Below are positions 1 to 6,481 of a DNA stretch of 13,044 bases, piece after piece. The stretch covers positions 1-13,044 of the forward strand of contig JAJUJN010000022.1 in the NCBI GenBank assembly GCA_029265335.1. Direction: 5' to 3'. The position numbers and the translations under genes were made by a program. The first letter of the stretch is position 1, and every line of letters starts with the position of its first letter. Source of the stretch: Alcaligenaceae bacterium. GTDB taxonomy: Bacteria; Pseudomonadota; Gammaproteobacteria; Burkholderiales; Burkholderiaceae_B. Below the pieces are notes generated by a model. That model worked only from the letters and a program-made list of their open reading frames with translations. It did no database searches and was not told the DNA's origin.

Positions 1-1
1 A

Positions 2-325
2 CCCTTGCTGGCGATCATCTGCAACAATCAATCGTTTTACAACGACGAGTTGCACCAGGAGCGCGTGGCCATACAACGCGGCCGTCCGGTCGAGAACCGC
101 TGGGTTGGGCAACGCATTGGCGACCCCGATCCCGACCTGGCCATGTTGGCTCGTGGGCAAGGTTTAACCGGGGTGGGCCCGATCACCGACGTGGATGATT
201 TGCCTCGGGTACTTGCCGAGGCGGTTGCCGCCGTGAAAGCTGGCGAATCGGTAGTCGTCGATGTGCGCATTGCTTCCGGTTACAACCCGGCCATGAGCTC
301 GGGGATGACCCGCACTTACGATTAA
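2..325 (+). CDS. Thiamine-diphosphate-dependent enzyme, C-terminal fragment (5' end outside window)
   Basis: About 107 residues of the C-terminal ThDP-binding domain of an acetolactate synthase / benzoylformate decarboxylase-type enzyme; the frame is open to the window edge, so the gene starts upstream. The stretch AIICNNQSFYNDE is the distal part of the ThDP/Mg2+ motif (GDG-X~26-NN), whose GDG half must lie before the window. It is followed by the usual 'DPDPDLAMLARGQG' substrate-loop region and a final beta strand (VVVDVRI). ThDP and Mg2+ binding is therefore well supported; the substrate is not. The stop codon is 12 bases before the aldehyde dehydrogenase start, so the two are probably co-transcribed. 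A plausible inference is a 2-oxo acid decarboxylase feeding an aldehyde to its neighbour; carboligase or lyase activity is equally possible from this fragment. Confidence 0.85.
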   Translation, partial: PLLAIICNNQSFYNDELHQERVAIQRGRPVENRWVGQRIGDPDPDLAMLARGQGLTGVGPITDVDDLPRVLAEAVAAVKAGESVVVDVRIASGYNPAMSSGMTRTYD

Positions 326-337
326 CAAGGAGCGATC

Positions 338-1840
338 ATGACCTTGAAGATAGGCCCTGACGATCAGGATCTGAGCCATCGCGTGGCCAGTGTTTTGCCA
401 CACCAGCGTGGTCTCTATTGGGGTGGCGAATGGCATGAGCCGTCGTCGGCCAGCACGCTCACCACGCATAATCCTTCCACCGGCGAAGTGCTGGCGGAAG
501 TGCTGATGGGCGGCGCGGCCGAAGTCGATGCCGCCGTCGCCGCCGCCAAAGCTGCTTTTCCCGCCTGGGCGGCCACGCCGCCGCTGGAGCGTGCCCGTCT
601 GCTGCGCGCCGCTGCGGCCCGCATTCGTGAACATGCCGACGAACTCGCGCTGATCGATGCTGCCGACTGCGGCAACCCGATCAAGGCCATGCGCTTTGAC
701 GCCGAAATCGCCGCCACGCAGCTCGAGTACTTTGCGGGTCTGGTGCTCGAAATCAAAGGAGAAACCCTCCCTACAGCCAACGGCTCGCTCAATTACACCG
801 TGCGCGAGCCACTGGGCGTGGTGGGGCGTATCTATCCCTTCAATCACCCCTTCATGTTCGCCGCCGGCAAAATCGCCGCGCCCTTGGCGGCAGGCAATAC
901 CGTGGTAATCAAGCCCCCAGAGCAGGCGCCTTTGTCGTCCATCCGTTTGCTCGAACTGCTGCACGATCTGTTCCCGGCCGGCGTGCTCAACGGCGTGGTG
1001 GGTGGTCGCGAGGCCGGAGCGGCCTTGGCTGCACATGAAGATGTCGCGGCGATCGGCCTCATCGGCAGCGTGCCGGCCGGGGTCTCTGTGGCTAAGGCGG
1101 CTGCCGAAAGGCTCAAACCTGCGCTTTTGGAGTTGGGCGGGAAGAACGCCATGGTGGTGTATCCCGATGCGCATTTCGATGACGCCGTAGAAGGCGCCAT
1201 CCGGGGCATGAATTTCACCTGGTGTGGCCAGTCGTGCGGTTCCACCAGCAGGCTATTTGTGCATACCGATCTCTACGATCGCTTTGTGGCGGCGATGGCC
1301 GAGCGTTTGCCGCAACGCCACCAGCCGGGCATAGCTACGCACATGGCCACCACCATGGGCGCGATGATCAATCGCCAGCAATACGATCGCAGCCTGGAAT
1401 TCATCGAAAGCGCGAGACAAGAGGGTGCGCGTCAGGTTACCGGTGGTGGTCATCCTACCAACCCGGCGTTGGCCAAGGGCTATTTCATCGAACCCACGGT
1501 GTTTGCCGACGTCACTCCCGATATGCGTATTGCGCGCGAAGAGATTTTTGGGCCGGTGTTGTCGGTATTGCGCTGGAGCGACGAAGACACGATGTTCGAT
1601 CAGGTGAACGCTCTGGAGTTTGGCCTCACGGGGTCGGTCTGGACCGAAAACGTCACTACGGCGCATCGTGCGGCGCAACGTATTGAGTCGGGCTATATCT
1701 GGATCAACGAATGCTCCATTCACATACCCGGCGCGCCGTTTGGCGGCTACAAAATGTCGGGCGTGGGGCGCGAGGAGTCGCGGGAGGAGCTGCTGGAGTT
1801 CACTCGGCTCAAGAACGTGAACCTGGCCTTGCGGCGCTAA
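338..1840 (+). CDS. NAD(P)+-dependent aldehyde dehydrogenase (betaine-aldehyde dehydrogenase-like)
   Basis: A 500-residue protein, the normal length for the ALDH superfamily, cytoplasmic, oxidising an aldehyde to a carboxylate with NAD(P)+. The ATG follows AAGGAG (327-332) at good spacing. Family motifs are in order: Asn169 in YPFNHP (oxyanion hole), Lys192 in IKPPE (cofactor ribose), the GSVPAG turn at about 243-248, general base Glu265 in LLELGGKN, nucleophile Cys300 in GQSCGS, and Glu402 in EEIFGPV (cofactor). All catalytic positions are intact. The segment at 331-343 (GIATHMATTMGAM) departs from the common P-x-x-GP pattern. It sits 12 bases after a ThDP enzyme, which suggests it removes an aldehyde made by that enzyme. 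The substrate cannot be assigned; a link to the phthalate genes on the right is not required, because that pathway makes no aldehyde. Confidence 0.92.
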   Translation: MTLKIGPDDQDLSHRVASVLPHQRGLYWGGEWHEPSSASTLTTHNPSTGEVLAEVLMGGAAEVDAAVAAAKAAFPAWAATPPLERARLLRAAAARIREHADELALIDAADCGNPIKAMRFDAEIAATQLEYFAGLVLEIKGETLPTANGSLNYTVREPLGVVGRIYPFNHPFMFAAGKIAAPLAAGNTVVIKPPEQAPLSSIRLLELLHDLFPAGVLNGVVGGREAGAALAAHEDVAAIGLIGSVPAGVSVAKAAAERLKPALLELGGKNAMVVYPDAHFDDAVEGAIRGMNFTWCGQSCGSTSRLFVHTDLYDRFVAAMAERLPQRHQPGIATHMATTMGAMINRQQYDRSLEFIESARQEGARQVTGGGHPTNPALAKGYFIEPTVFADVTPDMRIAREEIFGPVLSVLRWSDEDTMFDQVNALEFGLTGSVWTENVTTAHRAAQRIESGYIWINECSIHIPGAPFGGYKMSGVGREESREELLEFTRLKNVNLALRR

Positions 1841-1851
1841 GGTTCAGCTCA

Positions 1852-1875
1852 AGGGGGCTGCGCGCCGAGCCCCCT
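1852..1875. terminator. Hairpin between convergent genes, possible bidirectional terminator
   Basis: AGGGGGCT (1852-1859) and AGCCCCCT (1868-1875) form a perfect 8-bp GC-rich stem around an 8-base loop. It lies 11 bases after the aldehyde dehydrogenase stop and 14 bases before the end of the convergent cupin gene. There is no clean T-tract on either side (only a loosely T-rich CTCTTCTGCTT on the + strand), so termination is inferred from position and stem strength. Confidence 0.55.
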
Positions 1876-1889
1876 CAACGCTCTTCTGC

Positions 1890-2414
1890 TTACTCGAACC
1901 AGCGATCTTCGTGCAATACGTAGCCGGTTTCGAAGTTTTCCTTAGAGTATCCGTCCATGGCCTTGCCCTGGGCGTCGACCCGTGCCAGCAGATCGGTATC
2001 GGGATCGATGGCAGCGCCTACTCGCAGCAGCACCAACGGTTCCTCCTCATGGGCGGTGAAGCGATAGAGACTGCCCGCTGGCAGCAACACGCAATCGTGG
2101 CGCGTGACCTCTCGCGTTTCGCCATTGGGACCATAAAACGTGGCCGCGCCTTGCAGCACCACGAACAGGTGGTCTTCGTTGGTATGGGCATGCAGCTCGT
2201 TCTCGCCACCGCTGGCGTAGGTTTTCAGTACGACATTCAGGTAGCGGGAGGCGCCCAGCACCTGGTTGGTTCGTCCCTCTTTGGGGAGCTGGGCCACGAT
2301 GGGAAAGAAACTGGGCGTGGTGCGCTGGGCCATTTCGGCCATTTTTTCGCGCCATTCGTTGGTGCTCGCCACGATAGGCGCGACGTCTTTGCGTGATTGG
2401 GTTGAGGTCGACAT
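1890..2414 (-). CDS. Small single-domain cupin protein
   Basis: A 174-residue protein with one conserved cupin barrel at about residues 53-133. Cupin motif 1 is recognisable as ELHAHTNEDHLFVVLQG, with metal-ligand candidates His75, His77 and Glu80 or His82. Motif 2 is DCVLLPAGSLYRF; the histidine normally found after PxGxx is Tyr117, so the metal site may be three-coordinate or altered. No signal peptide; cytoplasmic. Single-domain cupins may be dioxygenases, isomerases, decarboxylases or ligand sensors, and nothing here decides between them. The ATG at 2414 was chosen because translation upstream would run through a GC-rich hairpin region and a terminator-like structure. No clear Shine-Dalgarno sequence precedes it, so the start is less certain than the frame. 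It is downstream of, and on the same strand as, a Bug binding-protein gene. Confidence 0.78.
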   Translation of the reverse strand: MSTSTQSRKDVAPIVASTNEWREKMAEMAQRTTPSFFPIVAQLPKEGRTNQVLGASRYLNVVLKTYASGGENELHAHTNEDHLFVVLQGAATFYGPNGETREVTRHDCVLLPAGSLYRFTAHEEEPLVLLRVGAAIDPDTDLLARVDAQGKAMDGYSKENFETGYVLHEDRWFE

Positions 2415-2431
2415 AAGATGAGAATCAGTGA

Positions 2432-2473
2432 ACAAGAAAGAAAAACCAGCGGCCCTCGACGCGAGTACCGCTG
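2432..2473 (-). terminator. Intrinsic terminator-like hairpin with T-tract, just upstream of the cupin gene
   Basis: Read on the - strand, the structure is CAGCGG-TA-CTCG-CGT-CGAG-GG-CCGCTG: a 6-bp outer stem, a 2x2 internal loop, a 4-bp inner stem and a 3-base loop. It is followed directly by GTTTTTCTTTCTT (2434-2446 on the + strand coordinates). This is a good factor-independent terminator for transcription coming from the Bug gene, whose stop lies about 100 bases upstream. The T-tract ends only about 20 bases before the cupin ATG, so the element would also act in the cupin leader if the two genes are co-transcribed. Termination is predicted from sequence only. Confidence 0.6.
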
Positions 2474-2505
2474 ATATATCGGCAAAGGTTGAACAAATGC
2501 ACGCC

Positions 2506-2530
2506 GACCACTGGCGCGCGGCCAGTGGCC
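2506..2530 (-). other. GC-rich stem-loop in the leader between Bug and cupin genes
   Basis: CCACTGGC (2508-2515) and GCCAGTGG (2521-2528) pair perfectly around a 5-base loop. On the - strand the stem extends to 10 bp with one G-U pair (GGCCACTGGC / GCCAGTGGTC). It has no T-tract. It could be an mRNA 3'-end-stabilising structure for the Bug transcript or the upstream half of a regulatory leader with the terminator-like hairpin at 2432-2473. Together with the adjacent G+C tract (2527-2545) it accounts for most of the roughly 160 bases between the two genes; no promoter could be recognised there. Confidence 0.45.
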
Positions 2531-2572
2531 GGCGGCCGGCGGCCCGCGATGAATTGCAGATACCGCCGCGTA

Positions 2573-3559
2573 TCAGTCGAGCTGGATTCCTGCGTCTTGG
2601 ATCACCTTGCCCCAACGCTCGTAATCGGCCTGCATGAGCTCCTGGAATTCGGCCACGGAGGTTCCGTCGGGCGTAATGCCCTGATTGGCCAAGGAAGCCT
2701 TGACATCGTCGAGCTGCAGAGCGGCAACCACGCTCTGGTTGATCTTGGCTATGACTTCGTCGGGCGTGCCGGCGGGCGCCACCAGCCCAATCCAGATGTC
2801 GCTGTTGTAGCCTTCGACGGTATCGCCGATAGGCGGCACGTCGGGCAGTTCGGGGATGGATTCCGGGCCGGTCACACCCAGAACCTTGAGGTCGCCGTTG
2901 CGGATATACGATAGAAGCGAGTTGATGGGGCCGAACAGAACGTCTACCTGCCCACCCAAAAGATCGGTGATGGCCGGTGCGGCGCCGCGGTAGGGCACGT
3001 GCAGCATATCCACATCCGCCAATGCTTTGAAAAGTTCGGCAGACATATGCTGGGGCGAGCCGGCGCCCGAAGACGCATAGTTGAGCTTGCCGGGGTTGGC
3101 CTTGGCATACTCGATCAGTTCGGCCACGCTATCGACCGGAACCGACGGGTTCACCACCAGGGCTACCGGCACCCAGCCCAGAACCGTGATGGGCGCGAAG
3201 TCGTTCTGAGTATCGAACGGCATGTTGCGGTAGATATGCGGGTTCATGGTGAGCAGGTTGTTGGCCGCGATCAGCAGCGTTTTGCCGTCGGGCTCGGCCC
3301 TGGCCACTGCGTCGCCACCGATGTTGCCTGCGGCACCAGGGCGGTTTTCGGCCACCACTGCTTGGCCCCACTCGGCTGCCAGTTTCTGGCCGATCGTGCG
3401 GGCCAGCACGTCGTTGCTGCCGCCAGCGGTAAACGGCACGATCAGGGTGACCGGCCCATCGGGGTAGGTGTCGGCTGGGGAGGCTGCCAGTGAAGGCGTG
3501 GTGGCGAGCCCCAAGGCAAGGGCGAGGCCGCTCATGGCGTGCCAGACTCGTTTACGCAT
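2573..3559 (-). CDS. Bug/TctC-family periplasmic solute-binding protein (orphan)
   Basis: A 328-residue member of the tripartite tricarboxylate transporter receptor (TctC/Bug) family. The signal peptide is MRKRVW followed by a hydrophobic Ala/Leu core, with likely cleavage after SLA near residue 25. The mature protein begins with the family signature YPDGPVTLIVPFTAGGSNDVLAR and continues through NRPGAAGNIGGDAVARAEPDGKTLL, YASSGAGSPQHM and VPYRGAAPAITDLLGGQVD, all standard Bug segments that bind a carboxylate ligand. An ATG seven codons upstream (3580) is in frame, but GGAGAAG lies between it and the ATG at 3559, so the latter is the start. No tctA/tctB membrane genes are nearby. It is divergent from an HTH-citrate synthase-like gene, which makes regulation by that protein and a tri- or dicarboxylate ligand attractive, but the ligand is unproven. 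Confidence 0.9.
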   Translation of the reverse strand: MRKRVWHAMSGLALALGLATTPSLAASPADTYPDGPVTLIVPFTAGGSNDVLARTIGQKLAAEWGQAVVAENRPGAAGNIGGDAVARAEPDGKTLLIAANNLLTMNPHIYRNMPFDTQNDFAPITVLGWVPVALVVNPSVPVDSVAELIEYAKANPGKLNYASSGAGSPQHMSAELFKALADVDMLHVPYRGAAPAITDLLGGQVDVLFGPINSLLSYIRNGDLKVLGVTGPESIPELPDVPPIGDTVEGYNSDIWIGLVAPAGTPDEVIAKINQSVVAALQLDDVKASLANQGITPDGTSVAEFQELMQADYERWGKVIQDAGIQLD

Positions 3560-3663
3560 GGTCTTCTCCGTTGGAATCAAAAGATAAGTCCCGCCAGCGG
3601 TAGTTGGGTTGAATCTTCTGTCACCCTTGACCTGGGCCGGGATAACCAGCCAAGTTAAAGGTT

Positions 3664-3704
3664 TTCAAGAAGTTGATCAATCTTGAATAAACATTCAATA
3701 TAAG
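3664..3704 (+). promoter_or_regulatory. Divergent operator/promoter region with nested TTGA/TCAA dyads
   Basis: In the 190 bases between the divergent Bug and HTH-citrate synthase genes there are three overlapping inverted repeats. They are TTCAAGA (3664-3670) with TCTTGAA (3681-3687), the palindrome TTGATCAA (3673-3680), and TTGAAT-AAAC-ATTCAA (3683-3698). For the + strand, TTGATC (3673-3678) and TATAAG (3699-3704) could be -35 and -10 elements with a 20-base spacer, and the last dyad fills the 3' end of that spacer exactly. Over-long spacers with a central dyad are the known design of MerR-activated promoters, and the downstream gene encodes a MerR-like domain. A - strand promoter for the Bug gene must also lie here but was not clear. 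The rest of the region (3581-3660 and 3705-3737) showed nothing else. Confidence 0.5.
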
Positions 3705-3749
3705 TGTTGATTCTCGAGTGTTCGTCTGCTCGCACCGCAGGAGAAGTGT

Positions 3750-5009
3750 GTGTCAAACGCAGTAAAGCCCCCCCGAAAAGACTATCTCACGGCCGCAGAA
3801 GCCATGGCCGTGCTCAAAGTGCGGCAGCAAACTCTGTATGCCTATGTGAGTCGGGGTCTCATCCGCAGCCTGAAGCAGCCCAATCAGCGTGGCAAGCTAT
3901 ATCTGGCCGAAGACGTGCACCGGGTGCGGGCTCGCTCGGAGGCCCGAGCCGGTCACGGCGCTGTAGCTGCCGGGGCCATGAACTGGGGCGAGCCCATCAT
4001 CCCTACTGCCATCACCGAAATCACCGCCGACGGTCCTCGCTACCGTGGTCGCCTGGCCACCCAGTTGGTGCACGATGGCGCCACTTTCGAGTCTGTGGCG
4101 GAGCTGTTGTGGACCGGCATGTGGCACGACGAACCTCATGCCTGGGAGCACGCTCTCACACCGGCAGATATCCGGGCGCTCGATGTTGTTGGGGGCGAAC
4201 GGGCCGAAGAATCGTTGCTCGAAGCGTTTGCCACGGCGATTCTTCATCTGGGTTTGCAGCGCGGCAGTGTCGAAGACCGCATGCGCAGTGGGCAATGGCT
4301 GGCAGCCGCGCGCCAGGTGCTTGCCACTTTGGTCGGTTCGTTTGGCTGGGCGGGGCCGGGCAAAACATACCTTGCCTTGCGTCCGGGTATTTCGGTGAGC
4401 GAGGGCATCGTTGAGGCGCTCGGTGTAGCGCCACACGCCGACAACCACGCGGCCATGGAAGCCATGCTGGTTCTGTTTGCCGACCATGAGCTCTCCCCGG
4501 GTACGTTGGCGGCCCGAGTGGCAGCCTCTAGTGGTGCGCCGCTGCACGGTTGCCTGGCCTCGGCGATTTGCGCCACTTCGGGCGTGCAAATCGGGCGGCT
4601 GTACGATCGCGTGGAAGATTTTCTTGCGCAATCGCACACCTTCGAGGCACTGGTAGCCCGCGCCGAGCAAGCGAGCCGCTCGGGCTCGGCGCCGCCAGGG
4701 TTCGATCACCCCTTGTATCCTCAAGGCGATCCGCGGGCGCAACTCTTGCTCGAACTCGTGCAAAGGCGGCCCGATCAATCCTCACGTCTCGAGGCTATCT
4801 ACCGGTACGTCGAACGGATGAAGAGCGAGTACGGTTGTCACCCCCGACACGAGCTGGCCGCAGCCACGTTGGCGATTGCCATGCAACTTCCACGCCGCAC
4901 CTTGGGTCCATTGTTTGCCTTGGCGCGTACCGCGGGTTGGGTCGCCCATGTGCAAGAGCAGCGATTGAGCCCCGTGATGCTGCGCCCGCGCGCACGCTAC
5001 GTGGCTTGA
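3750..5009 (+). CDS. Citrate synthase-like protein with N-terminal MerR-type helix-turn-helix
   Basis: A 419-residue protein with GTG start, preceded by AGGAG (3739-3743). Residues 10-60 (DYLTAAEAMAVLKVRQQTLY, then YVSRGLIRS, then LYLAEDV) match the MerR-like winged helix pattern. From about residue 75 the protein is citrate synthase-like: a small domain and active site with His246 in ADHEL, His266 in APLHG and Asp327 in QGDPRA, which correspond to the His-His-Asp catalytic triad, and a C-terminal RPRARY motif. The segments around the triad are divergent (DHELSPGT rather than the usual DHExNxST; SGAPLHGC rather than SGPLHGG). So it could be an active citrate/methylcitrate synthase or citryl-CoA-type enzyme, or a regulator that senses citrate, oxaloacetate or an acyl-CoA. 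The divergent TctC-family gene favours a sensor or dual role. Function is inferred; family membership is clear. Confidence 0.85.
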   Translation: MSNAVKPPRKDYLTAAEAMAVLKVRQQTLYAYVSRGLIRSLKQPNQRGKLYLAEDVHRVRARSEARAGHGAVAAGAMNWGEPIIPTAITEITADGPRYRGRLATQLVHDGATFESVAELLWTGMWHDEPHAWEHALTPADIRALDVVGGERAEESLLEAFATAILHLGLQRGSVEDRMRSGQWLAAARQVLATLVGSFGWAGPGKTYLALRPGISVSEGIVEALGVAPHADNHAAMEAMLVLFADHELSPGTLAARVAASSGAPLHGCLASAICATSGVQIGRLYDRVEDFLAQSHTFEALVARAEQASRSGSAPPGFDHPLYPQGDPRAQLLLELVQRRPDQSSRLEAIYRYVERMKSEYGCHPRHELAAATLAIAMQLPRRTLGPLFALARTAGWVAHVQEQRLSPVMLRPRARYVA

Positions 5010-5080
5010 AGGTCCATTCATCCGAGTTGCGCCTCAGCTTGCCTACCCTCGGCCACTGATGCAGACAAGGAGTCCATCAG

Positions 5081-5905
5081 GTGATAGAAACCACGCAGCG
5101 GCAGGCGCCGCTGGCCAGCGGCTGGCGAGCCGAGCTCTGCGATTTTGCCCGTTTCGTATGGCGCCCGCGCTTGTCGCCCCGTTGGCCGCGTCGAGCCATG
5201 CCGCCCCTGGCGGCCGATTGGCTAGGTGGCTTGCAGTGGCGCCGCGCGCTGCGCTGGGTGTTGTTGCTTTGGCTGTGCAATTTCCTGGTGCTGGGTCCGC
5301 TGGCTGCGGGAGCGGCCTCGCAGGCGGGTGCCGAGCATCGCTTCGACCCCATGCAGATCCCCTGGCTGCTGGCGCTGGTCTGGGCGCCGATCGTAGAGGA
5401 GTTGATCTTTCGGTTGGGTATGCGCCGACCGGGAGCGGCGCTATGGCTGCTGCCCAGCTTTCTGACGTTGGCCTGGTACGGTCGCGATATCTGGGTAACA
5501 GGCTTTCTGGCCCTATCCTTGCTGCTCGTCACACTCACGCGGCCCATCCCACGTGCCGTGCGGCATGCTGATGGTTCGCAGCCCACGGTTGTTGCAGGCG
5601 CCCGGCAGCCGCTATTACCAGGAATACGCTGGTCATGGCGTTGGAATCGGCGATTTGTGCGGGCCTTTCCGTGGGTTTTCCATTTGCTGACTCTCGGCTT
5701 TGCTGGTCTGCATCTGTTCAACTTCAAGTCGGTGGCCGCGCCGCTCTGGTTGTGGCCGATGCTGGTTTTGCCGCAATGGGTCACAGGCCTGGCGTTGGGA
5801 TGGCTGCGGGTGCGCGGAGGCATGGGCTTGGCCATGCTGGTGCATGCCGGCTTCAATGCAGGGCCGTTGCTGGTGGTGTGGGCCGTCATGTCGCTGGCGC
5901 CCTGA
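5081..5905 (+). CDS. CPBP-family intramembrane (CAAX protease-like) protein
   Basis: A 274-residue membrane protein with GTG start after ACAAGGAG (5065-5072). About six to seven hydrophobic segments are visible (roughly 53-77, 93-110, 117-152, 197-215, 222-243, 248-270). The three CPBP/Abi motifs are present in order: EELIFR with Glu106, Glu107 and Arg111; FAGLH with Phe207 and His211; and HAGFN with His255 and Asn259. These are the residues of the glutamate-type intramembrane proteases related to Rce1. In bacteria these proteins have varied roles (peptide maturation, immunity to bacteriocins, stress response); none can be assigned here. It lies 71 bases after the HTH-citrate synthase gene on the same strand and may be read through from it; no terminator was seen between. 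It converges on the MarR gene with a 30-base gap. An arginine-rich loop (about 154-191) lies between the middle helices. Confidence 0.85.
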   Translation: MIETTQRQAPLASGWRAELCDFARFVWRPRLSPRWPRRAMPPLAADWLGGLQWRRALRWVLLLWLCNFLVLGPLAAGAASQAGAEHRFDPMQIPWLLALVWAPIVEELIFRLGMRRPGAALWLLPSFLTLAWYGRDIWVTGFLALSLLLVTLTRPIPRAVRHADGSQPTVVAGARQPLLPGIRWSWRWNRRFVRAFPWVFHLLTLGFAGLHLFNFKSVAAPLWLWPMLVLPQWVTGLALGWLRVRGGMGLAMLVHAGFNAGPLLVVWAVMSLAP

Positions 5906-5935
5906 GCGCGCCTTTGCAATTTGTGCCCTTGATGA

Positions 5936-6478
5936 CTAACGCGTGCGGTTCACCAGCTCGCGAGTGGAAGGCACGCGACGATCCTGTGCTTCGAGTTCCA
6001 TTTCGTCGCGGGCCAGGTTGGTGATCATGGCCAGCAGCACGTTACGGGTGGTGCGTACGTCGTCGGGCGTGACGCCTTCGATGGCCACCGAGTTCACTTC
6101 CTGGGCCAGTGGCACCAGTTTTTCTTTCAGGCCGCGGCCAGTTTCGGTAAGAAACACGTGCACGTTCTTGCGGTTGCCGGGCAGGTGGCGCCGTTCCACA
6201 TAACCGAGGGCTTCCATCGACTTCACGGCAGCGTAGGTGGTGGGTTCCATGACGCCGGCCTGCTGGCTGAGTTGACGCTGGGTGAGCCCATCGCTTTCCC
6301 AAAGCACACGCAGGAAAGTCCAATGACCAAAAGCCACATCATGTTCGGCGAGCCTCACCTGCAGAGCGCGAACCAGTGCCCGAGTGGCGTCTTTGATGAG
6401 GTGGGCCAGCCGGTCGTGGGGAACGGCTTCGCGCCAGTGTTGGAGAATAACGCGGGTGTCGTCGCTCGAATTGCTCAT
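5936..6478 (-). CDS. MarR-family transcriptional regulator, probable repressor of the phthalate genes
   Basis: A 180-residue cytoplasmic DNA-binding protein with the MarR layout: N-terminal dimerisation helices (about 20-50), winged helix-turn-helix at about 50-115 with recognition-helix region VMEPTTYAAVKSMEALGYVERR split across 76-97, wing with Arg97, Pro100, Asn102 and Arg103 (LPGNRKNVHVFLTETG), and C-terminal dimerisation helix. MarR proteins bind palindromes as dimers and are usually released by phenolic or aromatic-acid ligands. Its ATG is 3 bases after the dihydrodiol dehydrogenase stop, so it is the last gene of the reductase-dehydrogenase operon and would control its own synthesis. 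The repeated ATTAGATnnCTAAG motif in front of both halves of the pathway is the likely target. The inducer (phthalate or a dihydroxy intermediate) is inferred. Confidence 0.9.
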   Translation of the reverse strand: MSNSSDDTRVILQHWREAVPHDRLAHLIKDATRALVRALQVRLAEHDVAFGHWTFLRVLWESDGLTQRQLSQQAGVMEPTTYAAVKSMEALGYVERRHLPGNRKNVHVFLTETGRGLKEKLVPLAQEVNSVAIEGVTPDDVRTTRNVLLAMITNLARDEMELEAQDRRVPSTRELVNRTR

Positions 6479-6481
6479 GTT

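Noticed and set aside
164..1174. Long open frame on the - strand inside the ThDP enzyme and aldehyde dehydrogenase
   Set aside because: Shadow of GC-rich coding sequence on the other strand; His/Arg/Gly-rich translation without any family motif, and the + strand genes have intact catalytic motifs.
2527..2545. GGCCGGC repeats resembling a tandem repeat
   Set aside because: Fewer than three short units in a GC-rich stretch; likely base composition rather than a functional repeat.
2415..2615. 67-codon N-terminal extension of the cupin to an ATG at 2615
   Set aside because: It would overlap the end of the Bug gene and translate through the GC hairpin and terminator-like T-tract; the extension has low-complexity Arg/Ala composition unlike a conserved domain.
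3560..3580. Seven-codon extension of the first Bug protein to an ATG at 3580
   Set aside because: The GGAGAAG ribosome site lies inside it, right for the ATG at 3559, and the signal peptide is normal from that start.
5896..5912. GGCGC/GCGCC inverted repeat with TTT after it, over the CPBP stop codon
   Set aside because: Only a 5-bp stem with the stop codon in the loop and a three-base T run; too weak to call a terminator.
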